Below the pieces are notes generated by a model. It had not been told where the DNA came from. It saw only the letters and a list, made by a program, of their open reading frames with translations, and ran no database searches. 64,000 nt of DNA, from assembly GCF_958979055.1 (NCBI RefSeq), contig NC_084886.1, forward strand, positions 42,024,654 to 42,088,653. Direction: 5' to 3'. Both the position numbers and the translations under genes were made by a program. Of the stretch, positions 56,801 to 64,000 are shown in pieces. Each line of letters begins with the position of its first letter. Position 1 is the stretch's first letter. This stretch comes from Alnus glutinosa. Its lineage: Eukaryota; Streptophyta; Magnoliopsida; Fagales; Betulaceae.

Positions 56801-59800
56801 CCTAATAACCTAGAAGCCTTATATTTATAGCCCCTTACAATTAAGCCCATTAATTCCTAGACAAAATAGACCCACCTAAGGCCCAACACACTGGTCCTTA
56901 TTTACTAAGATCGGTGGCCCAGGTCTGCTGCCCAAAACGCACTGTTTGGACCCACTCCAGCTGGAACGCAACTCAGCTACTGATAACCTTCTGAGCCACG
57001 TGTCCCCACCGCAACTCTATTTCTTCCCCGAACTTCTCCCAGTCTCTTCACTTCTTCAAGACTCCATCTTTACCCTTCTTCTTCTCTCAGCACTGTGACA
57101 CCCTTCAACCGATTTTCACGGGGAGAAGCTGCCATTTGAGCTGGAGATCATTGGTGTAAATTGCTATGTATTGTATCTCTGCCAATTTACCTTGATAATT
57201 GTGGTTTTTGAAGACAAGAATTACCTAGAAGGACCAAGTAAATGGGCAAACCCTCCTATTTGCCAGTTATTTCGTCATATGTTGCTGGTCGACTTGCTTT
57301 ATTTGAGTGGGGTGGCTAGTCATAAGTTTAGTTATTTTCTAGAACTGGAACGACATATTCAAAAAATCTAGAGATGAGCATGCTACGATCTTGTTTAACA
57401 ATTACTTTTTTAATATGTACTTTATCTCCCATTGTTTAGTATTTGCAGATGATTATAAGCCAAAGTAATATGCAATCTTTACAATGTATTTGCTGTGGCA
57501 TCATCTCAGTTTATGTTGACTACGTATACTTCTGTGCACTAATGACTCCAGCAATCCTTTAGTTTTTGTGTGTTATATATGTCGCTTTGGCTTTTCAATT
57601 TTCAGTTTGGGAGTATTATTTTTTTTAATATTGGCTTCTCCATTTAAGACTTGAAGATGTTGGTAAGCCAAAAGCTGAGGTTGCTGCAAAGCGTGTCATG
57701 GAAAGAGTTAGTGGGGTGAGTATCAAGCCACATTATTGCCGGATCGAGGACAAAGACATTGATTTTTATAGCGATTTCAATATTATTGTTCTTGGCCTTG
57801 ATTCAATTGAGGCTCGGAGCTACATCAATGCTGTAGCTTGTAGCTTCCTAGGTATGTATCTAGAACTCATCTAATTTTTTAACTTCTTACTGTAATTAGG
57901 TGTAACTCACTTTTGTGCTTCTCAGTTGCTACACTCTGTTATTGAGTCTTCATATAAACTAATACATAAAAGCAAATGCCAAATGGCCTACATGAACAGT
58001 TGACTGGCAGCTTCCTCAAACTTTCATGGGTTCATAATGTGTCATTCTCAAAGTGACTAGTCATTACTGAACTCCGCTTATGCTCATCTGCTGTGTTTCA
58101 TTGTTGTTTGGAAATGTAGAGTACGATTCTGATGATAACCCTCGAGAAGAGACGATTAAACCTATGGTAGATGGTGGAACTGAAGGTTTCAAGGGCCATG
58201 CTAGGGTTATTGTGCCAGGGGTCACACCATGCTTTGAGTGTACCATCTGGCTTTTCCCCCCTCAAGTAAAGTTTCCCTTATGCACCCTTGCTGAAACTCC
58301 TAGAACTGCCGCTCATTGTATTGAATATGCCCACTTAATAAAGTGGGATGAGGTAATAACTACGCATGTTTGTTCTTTTCCCTTTTCCGAAGTGGGGAAT
58401 TTAAACTGATTTATGTGTTATCTAAACATACATCTTATTTTTAGGTTCATAGTGGAAAGGCTTTCGATCCAGATGACCCAGTACATATGAAATGGGTCTA
58501 TGATGAGGTTAATAAAATGCAGTTATTTAGTGACTGTCTTAATATTGATTTTCATTGTGGGTCATCTCGCTTATGCTACCCATTTCTCATAGGCTGTCAA
58601 GAGAGCTGAGCTTTTTGGCATTCCAGGAGTCACATATTCTCTTACTCAGGTATTTGTATAGTCAGGGATGTCAATTTCTCAAAAGCTTAATTTTTAGTTG
58701 AGTTTCTGCCCGATTACTGAGTGGTTTGGCTTAGGTGTTCTTTGGCTACCATATATTTGAAAAATCAATTTAAAAATATTTAAGCTTTTGGTGCTCTTTG
58801 CTACTGTATATTTTCAAGAGTTCATTAAAAAAAATCAATGGTCGAAGTTTCAGATATCTAAATTCTTATATAAGTGGCTTCACCTTGATGTTTACAGGGG
58901 GTGGTGAAGAATATTATTCCAGCTATTGCTTCCACCAATGCAATTATATCAGCTGCATGTGCACTCGAAACATTGAAGATTACATCGGGATGCAGCAAAA
59001 CTCTATCCAACTATTTAACGTGGGTCATAATTTTTCTCCTCTTTTTTCTTGGTGAAGAAAGTCGTTAGAATCTTGTCCTTGATGTGGTAACACTGGTTGA
59101 TGATAAAGGATATTATATAAGAATGATTATGGTTGCATTTGTAATCATTGGATCATGATAAGGGCTTTTTCGGTACATGAAAGGTTATATGTCTTAACTT
59201 GTATATGTTTGGAGGGTGGACATAACATCATGTTTCATTTTAATATACTTGGTTACGAATTTTCTTTTGTACAAACATAAATGTACTGGCACATGTTTGG
59301 AAGTAGAAAATATACTCACACAAAGCACAGTTTGAAAGTAGAAAAATCTCAGTTACATGTGTCTTATATGTTTTGGGAATAAAATTTGTCCCTTAAATTT
59401 CTTATTTTTATCTGAAAAGATTTCTGGTCTCCGTATCATTGTATGACTTCTTAGAGTCAACAATGTGTCTTGTGAAAGTTGCCTGCATTCTTGTATGACC
59501 ACTATTTTTTTTTTTTCAACATTTCAGCAACAAGCATTTGTTTCTTTCCGCACAGCATTAGTACTGTAAAGTGTGGATGTCCCTAAAGTTGTCTCGTGAG
59601 ATATATTTTTTCATTCTATAGGTATTTGCTTGTGACATTGTAATCTGTAAACTATTTGATACTTCGTCTATTTTCACTACAATCCATACCTCTTCTTTGA
59701 TCCTACCTTGTGGATAATTGAGCCAATATGATCGTAATTGTCAATTTCGTGTCTCTCCTAGTGATGTTTAATCCCTCTTGCTCCTAATTTAGTTAAAGTT

Positions 59801-61755
59801 ACATTACCCTTTTTCTTCTTTTTTTAATTTCCTTGTCAAATTTAGTCCTCGTATGTTTTGATGGCTCTTAACTTTTTGTCCTGTCTTTTTTGCTGTGAAA
59901 CTTATCTTTTTATTTCCTACAGAAAGCTTAATATACTTTCTATTTCTTGTTTTATATTTGAGCTTTAGAGAATTTTTTTTGAGAGTTGATTTCTGCAATT
60001 GAAGTACTACAGGTTGTCGGTTGTCAGAACTACCGATGGCACCTTTTGTTAAGAAGTTAGCAAATTTGGTGTGACCCTGGTAGTCCAATTTTGAATGTTG
60101 AAAAATAAATTTCATGATTTATTTTATTTTATTTTTTTTTTTTGGGGGGGGGGGGGGGGGGGAGGAGGGGGTGGTGGCTGTAATTTCTCTAATCAATCAT
60201 TTGGAAAACTTTACATACTGATCTGAATCTTTGTAGGTATAATGGGGTAGAAGGTCTTCACACCAAAGTAACTGAATTTGTAAGGGACAAGGACTGTCTC
60301 GTATGTGGTCCAGGTGTTCTTATTGAGCTGGAAGCTTCGGTTACTTTGCAAAAGGTGATCCTAATTTATATTGTTTAAATTTATTAATGATGGACACAAC
60401 AGTGGTTCTTATTTGTACTTCATTCCCGGTTCTTGCTTTTCCATGTTGATGTTCAGACATGATTTCACCTGTTTTAATCTGAGAATCATTGAACTACTTG
60501 ATTTGGTCGTACATTTCTTCTTTACGCCTTTGCTTGAGAAGGAAAACCAAGTCAGGTTTATTTAGTTTTGGGTTGATACCTCCAGTAAAGCAGCTTGATC
60601 CTAGAAGCTAGCCACTAATAAAACACAATTATCACTTGAATCTGTCGTGTAAAAGCAGAGCAGGGATTTGTTGATAAAATAAAATTACAACTTTGAGGTT
60701 TTCAGCTGAAACAATTTCTAAAAGCTGCAGTACTTGTTGCTCATGGGGAGATGTTAGAAAGTATGTTGTGGAGCTTTTTTGCATAGCTGTTTGATGTTTT
60801 GTCTCCACTCATGAATCTTTCAATATGAGGATGCCAACATAACATATCTTAGTAGCCAGTGGACATTTTTTTATTTCTCTCTCTCTCTAGATATACACAT
60901 TATTAATATGCTGGCTTCAAGTAACGGCTGGTAACTATTTGCAATGTTACATAACTCGTTAAGTTCAAATTAGACGAATATTTGTCTCGTCTACGATTAG
61001 TCAGGTGTAACACTAAAAGAGTTATGTCATGTGTAATTTGTGTGCGTGTGTGTATTAGAAATAGTCCTTTGGCAGAAACGAGTCCTTTAATTCTCCAAGA
61101 ATTGACATATCTTTGTGTTTTTTTTTTTTTTTTCTTTTGTTGCTCAAATCTTTAATTTTCCAACACTAAAATGGTTTGGGTCTTGTATATTTTACTGTTT
61201 AACAATATTTTTATGCTGTATCACTACAAATCTTCATTGGACAAAGTCAATACACAGAGAAGTTGGTAGACCACCCAAATGGGGCGGGCACATCTCATAT
61301 TAGCAATCATCAAAATTAGCTCACACTTTTTGCTTTATTTGTCAAAAACAAAATGTGAGTGTTTATTTAAGACATAAGCATGATAATAGCATTTTGATTT
61401 TTGAGGAAGCTTTGCTATTTTTGCTTATTTTATGCCTGTCCTAATTGAATTTTTGTGGCAACAGTTCATTGATCTACTTGAAGAGCACCCAAAGCTGCTA
61501 CTATCAAAAGCTAGTGTCACACACCAAGGAAACAATCTGTATATGCAGGCACCTCCGGTTCTGGAAGAGATGACCCGATCAAACCTAAGTTTACCACTTT
61601 TTGAGCTAATGGGCAAAACTGCGAAGAGTGCTCTCCATGTGACTGGTAAAACTACCAAGAACGACAAGAAGACCTCTGCTCTGAGAAAATTACGCGTTGT
61701 TTTTAAGGGAGTTGTTGATGGGGTTACAGATATGGATACAGCTGGTGGAGCATAG
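50819..61755 (+). CDS. ECR1: ECR1/UBA3, catalytic subunit of the NEDD8 (RUB)-activating enzyme
   Basis: Nine exons join in phase to 450 codons: 50819-50920, 51027-51190, 57649-57851, 58120-58352, 58445-58507, 58593-58649, 58898-59019, 60237-60354 and 61465-61755 (all GT-AG). With AXR1 it forms the heterodimeric E1 that adenylates RUB/NEDD8 and passes it to the E2 RCE1, controlling cullin-RING ligases and auxin responses. Motifs: ATP-binding GAGGLG (49-54), [16 protein letters not shown], catalytic Cys211 in [11 protein letters not shown], and zinc ligand pairs CFEC (194, 197) and CLVC (335, 338). The C-terminal ubiquitin-fold domain is in exon 9. The length matches plant homologues (about 450). 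Intron 2 is 6.5 kb because it contains a full Ty3/gypsy element in antisense. The frame and splice signals are intact. Confidence 0.96.
51561..52020 (-). repeat. 3' LTR of the ECR1-intron gypsy element
   Basis: 460 bp, matching 56644-57100 with a handful of differences. It contains CTTATATTTATAG as a likely TATA region. Confidence 0.95.
52025..54845 (-). pseudogene. Gypsy pol: RT, RNase H and integrase, interrupted
   Basis: RT with [10 protein letters not shown] as catalytic box and [18 protein letters not shown]; RNase H with [14 protein letters not shown] and FLLEQK; integrase with the HHCC zinc finger (HSGYDKTI ... CDICQQNK) and the DDE core ([20 protein letters not shown]). A TAG at 53331-53333 separates RNase H from integrase, and a TGA at 54843-54845 lies before RT, both in the pol frame. 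At the C-terminal end, a piece of a chromodomain-like sequence ([16 protein letters not shown]) is present in a shifted frame at about 52025-52130. The first half of that domain is missing. Confidence 0.9.
55056..55325 (-). pseudogene. Gypsy aspartic protease region, ending in a stop
   Basis: [11 protein letters not shown] is the aspartic protease active-site motif. The frame ends at TAG 55056-55058 directly after VLGI, where family members continue with a Gln and WL. It is in the same frame as the downstream pol segments. Confidence 0.85.
55441..56613 (-). CDS. Gypsy Gag protein
   Basis: A frame of 390 codons: an N-terminal coiled coil ([20 protein letters not shown]), a His/Asn/Pro-rich linker, the Retrotrans_gag domain ([14 protein letters not shown] ... 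[13 protein letters not shown] ... [12 protein letters not shown]), and a zinc knuckle [14 protein letters not shown] near the end. It stops at TGA 55441-55443, while the Glu-rich continuation to protease lies one base over, so gag and pol are in different frames here. Confidence 0.9.
   Translation of the reverse strand: MKTRSTAMAEDSQQLAQLQGQVTSLQAEMATQAEIQSTREAVDRLTQMVQLLMDDRPRDPEKQPILNTETHSDTDSPNNHIHHHPNPNNHTHPHIPNPPPTNLGGESHSFPESSYSGEGLKPKTVRLEFPRFDGEDPETWCCRAEQFFEMYCTPDTQRLSICAFHMDGKALVWFQELKASNAISSWTDFTRAIQIRFGRGPYDDPMETLSKLSQEGSLEDYKNRFDILALKVHRLPDEHKLSCFLGGLKDEIRLPVRMFNPKSLVDAYSLARIQEECLSSLVRGVRPPWRSTPFNHSPRSMSSELPLGNGKGMFPRATSMGQPKPNSQAPVRHGFNPNRGPQPNQALVPVQKITQAQMEERRRRGLCYSCDSKWTRGHVCTVPKLFLIEG
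56644..57100 (-). repeat. 5' LTR of the ECR1-intron gypsy element
   Basis: 457 bp, partner of 51561-52020. Differences are a few substitutions and a 3-bp (AGT) unit change in the GTAGTAGTAGT run. Confidence 0.95.
60144..60162. repeat. 19-base G run in ECR1 intron 7
   Basis: A T run passes directly into 19 consecutive G and then GGAGGAGGGGGTGGTGG. This could fold as a G-quadruplex in DNA or pre-mRNA, 75 bases upstream of exon 8. Confidence 0.9.
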
Positions 61756-62106
61756 CTTCCACAACGCGTCTCGGTTTACTTTTGAAGCCACAACTTGTTG
61801 AAGCATTTAAGACTCTCTCTCTCTTTCTCTCTCTCTCTCAAATTAGAGCAGTGAAAGGTCGGTGAGGCTAGGTTGAATTCCATTTGATTCTGTAAATTTT
61901 TTCCATAGATGGCTGTTCTTTAGAACGATTCAAGCGATGAATTTCTTGCCAAGAGAACAGTGATAATTTACACAGTTCCCTAAGTTGCTCTGATTGGATC
62001 AAACATGTTTGGGTAGTGACTGCCATGGTCCGCATTTGGATTTCTTGTATCTCACTTGTATATATTCTTCCATCTCCTCACCATCTTTATACAACCAAGT
62101 TTTAAA

Positions 62107-62160
62107 TTCACCATTAGATTTGTGGGATTCAATATAGGTCCTACAAATCTAATGGTGAAT
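62107..62160. repeat. Short hairpin (MITE remnant) after ECR1
   Basis: TTCACCATTAGATTTGTGG and CTACAAATCTAATGGTGAA are inverted copies with one mismatch, separated by about 14 bases. Similar phrases (AAATTTAATGGTAGATTTAA) occur near 4295. Confidence 0.6.
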
Positions 62161-62335
62161 ATGAAAATTAGATGAGTAAGAAATGGGTGAGTGATGAATT
62201 TGTATCATTTTCCTTTTTTGCCTTCCTCTATCAGTTGTCCAGCCCCCTTTACACTTTGGACGGCCCTTTCTTGGCCTTTTTTGGCCATGAAGTTCATCGG
62301 ACCCTAAATCATATCGGTAGAGATGAAATTAGAAG

Positions 62336-62630
62336 TGTTAGAATATACGGAAAATATAATATATTTTTCGTATATTTCATATTTGGTTGATATTATAATT
62401 TTTTCTATTTACGAATCACGGTGAATTCTATGATTTGATTATCATATTAGTGTTTACTTTAAAACCTATAAATGGGGACCTTTCTGTTGTAGACAATCAA
62501 AATACTAAGAGCACAATGTAGTCCTTTGGGTTTTACTCTGTGAACGTATGTCATAGACCGAATCATGTAAAATTTCTGTCTATTTTCTCTCTCATGCTTC
62601 AGCTATTCTGTCTCTTTAGATTCATACACA
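62336..62630 (+). repeat. Copia-type solo LTR (probable)
   Basis: Starts TGTTAGAATATACGG, has a TATA region (CCTATAAATGGGG) and the copia-like phrase GTGAACGTATGTCATAGACCGAA followed by ATCATGTAAAATTTC. No primer-binding site or partner LTR follows, so it is probably a solo or truncated LTR. The right boundary is approximate. Confidence 0.5.
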
Positions 62631-62689
62631 AATTTCAACCAAAAGGAGCCGAAATATAATATACCGACTTTATAAAAATTGATAATTCG

Positions 62690-63242
62690 ATGATATTTTT
62701 AAGTGAAGTTTTTCGATATTTTTATTTGATTTTCCTGTTTATTTTTGTCCTACAAAAAGAGAAAGAAAGTCTTAGCCACAAGGATTTAGGTCCGGCCGAC
62801 AAGTCCTTTGGCGGAGATTGGACTCACATGGGACTGATGGGAGGGAGACTAGACTGCGAAGTGCGAAGGCCTTTTGAATTGGGAAGTCTTAATGAATGTA
62901 TGTATCGTGCTCAACGCTTGATCAGCCAGATGAGGAAGATGTTTGTTTAGGAATAAATGCCGCCCAACATACATGCCGTCTTTAAAATCAAAGGTTTATA
63001 GAGTAAATGAGGGAGATGGGCTGTTGTTTGATGGAATGATTAAGAATAATCATGCATCATATGGAGGGGCCGTGAAGGATTCATTGCAAATGGGGCGGGT
63101 CCCTTTGCCAGCTGCCAAGAACACTGCAATGTGGACCACACCGACACCCATAATTCAGTTTTATTTGCTTTTCCAGTTTCCGGAGAGGAGTAAAGTCGTC
63201 GCGGGCCTCGTGGATGAGGTATCCGTATATACTATGTTTTGA
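62690..63242 (+). other. Unassigned open frames
   Basis: Two adjoining plus-strand frames (about 86 and 99 codons, the second beginning at 62943) contain evenly mixed residues but match no family I know. They might be exons of an unrecognised gene or captured fragments between two LTR remnants. Confidence 0.25.
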
Positions 63243-63463
63243 TAACGATATATGATATTTTGTCATTTCAAGATGTACTTCTTAGTTACTTTTAAATTCT
63301 TTTTTTTAATAAAAAAAAGAAACGAAAAAAAAAAAAAAGTAAAAGTTGTTACGTGGGTAAAAATAGTCAAAAGTTGTGTCTTGGGGTGATAATATAATAT
63401 ATTTCTTTGATAACAACCGGAGAAAAGAGTTCTGATGAAGCATGTTATTCACTTAATGCATGT

Positions 63464-63770
63464 TGTTGGGAATAATCTTACTCCAAGTTGAATTGGGATA
63501 GTTGTCTCAACCCGGGTCCAATAAGGACTCTTCGAAGAATCTGATCAACGGTTCAACTGGACACTCTTAGTTTAAGTGAGAATAGTAAACCTAGTTCAGA
63601 TTTGACTCCACCTATTTGCTTATAAATAGGCTCATACCCCATGTATAAACGTTAAACTGATTATTTTATGCATTGAGCATACTTTTCTGATTTAGGCATC
63701 GGACTCTTAATTTTAATTGTTTGTGCCGTTCACCTTTACCCCTGGGCCCCTCCTTTTGTGTCCCACGAAA
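63464..63770 (+). repeat. Diverged LTR related to the gag-only retrotransposon
   Basis: On the plus strand it starts TGTTGGGAATAATC and contains TTATAAATAGGCTCATACCC, then TGTATAAACG and TTAGGCATCGGA. These match in order the LTRs at 14625-15063 read on their coding strand. A partner LTR is not in the window, so it is a solo LTR or the start of an element cut by the window edge. Confidence 0.65.
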
Positions 63771-63777
63771 AAAGGAA

Positions 63778-64000
63778 AAATACACGTACTCTCTTCAAAT
63801 TATCACTCTATTGTAAATGTCTCACTTCCCTCCTCCAAACTACTGATTAAGTTAACGCCCTATTCAAACTACCAATGTTGTCGGTGTACCCCCATAAAGC
63901 GAATAAAAAGATAAAAATAGCTATAAAATTTTCAATAAGATAAAAATATCCTCACAAGGAAAGACGAAGGATAGCAAGTACCTGCATCATGAAAATGAGG
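63778..64000. mobile_element. Left part of a foldback element cut by the window edge
   Basis: AAATACACGTACTCTCTTCAAATTATCACTC followed by alternating 'caaactacc' phrases resembles the left end of the element at 40003-40425. The other end is outside the window. Confidence 0.4.

Larger units (their letters stand above)
51561..57100 (-). mobile_element. Ty3/gypsy chromovirus-type retrotransposon in ECR1 intron 2
   Basis: LTRs at 51561-52020 (460 bp) and 56644-57100 (457 bp) begin TGGAACAGAG and end CACTGTGACA on the plus strand. They are flanked by the duplication CCCTT (51556-51560, 57101-57105). The coding order on the minus strand is gag, protease, RT, RNase H, integrase, which is Ty3/gypsy. 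Near the 5' LTR is TTGGTATTAGAGCC, an initiator-Met-type primer site with one mismatch. Before the 3' LTR is the purine tract GAACGGGGGGA. The LTRs are nearly identical, so insertion is relatively recent. It is antisense to ECR1. Confidence 0.95.

Overview
The window is nuclear DNA from a woody-type eudicot plant. Five of the six protein-coding host genes are recognisable as plant genes, three have many GT-AG introns, and the AT-rich spacers are packed with plant transposable elements. The species cannot be fixed from the sequence alone. There are no bacterial operons, CRISPR arrays or organellar genes.

Host genes, left to right: (1) AILP1/TSJT1-like aluminium-induced protein, + strand, 5 exons, 4816-8292; (2) a U2 snRNA gene or variant, - strand, 9516-9711; (3) NF-YC histone-fold transcription factor subunit, + strand, coding part intronless, 26402-27157; (4) ATP-dependent NAD(P)H-hydrate dehydratase (NAXD/CARKD), - strand, 11 exons, 28783-33437, with one GC-AG intron; (5) a 52-residue OEP7-like chloroplast outer-envelope protein, + strand, 33744-33902, divergent from NAXD; (6) a trichome birefringence-like (TBL) polysaccharide O-acetyltransferase, + strand, 4 exons, 44489-49560; (7) ECR1, the catalytic subunit of the NEDD8/RUB-activating enzyme, + strand, 9 exons, 50819-61755. 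From memory of the Arabidopsis map, AILP1, the NAXD homologue, TBL11 and ECR1 lie in the same order around At5g19140-At5g19180, so this looks like an old collinear block expanded by transposons.

The space between genes is mobile DNA. From 11 to 21 kb is a three-level nest. A CACTA (En/Spm) element carries a minus-strand transposase-family gene. That gene is split by a 7.2 kb hAT-type insertion (8-bp duplication ATCTCAGC), and the hAT element contains a gag-only LTR retrotransposon (14625-18019, duplication AATAT). The retrotransposon holds a hairpin-forming minisatellite of about 17 units. Other elements include tRNA-derived SINEs, two TRIM retrotransposons, PIF/Harbinger-type MITEs (TAA duplications) inside introns of AILP1 and TBL, a broken LINE reverse transcriptase, and long inverted copies of a poly(A)-tailed element at 1.3-2.9 kb.

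ECR1 intron 2 holds a 5.5 kb Ty3/gypsy chromovirus (51561-57100, duplication CCCTT). Its pol frame is interrupted by three stops and its chromodomain is partly deleted. The ECR1 exons still join into a continuous 450-codon frame, so the host gene looks intact.

All exon joins were made by eye from splice signals, reading phase and family knowledge. Family names come from recognised motifs, not from database searches.
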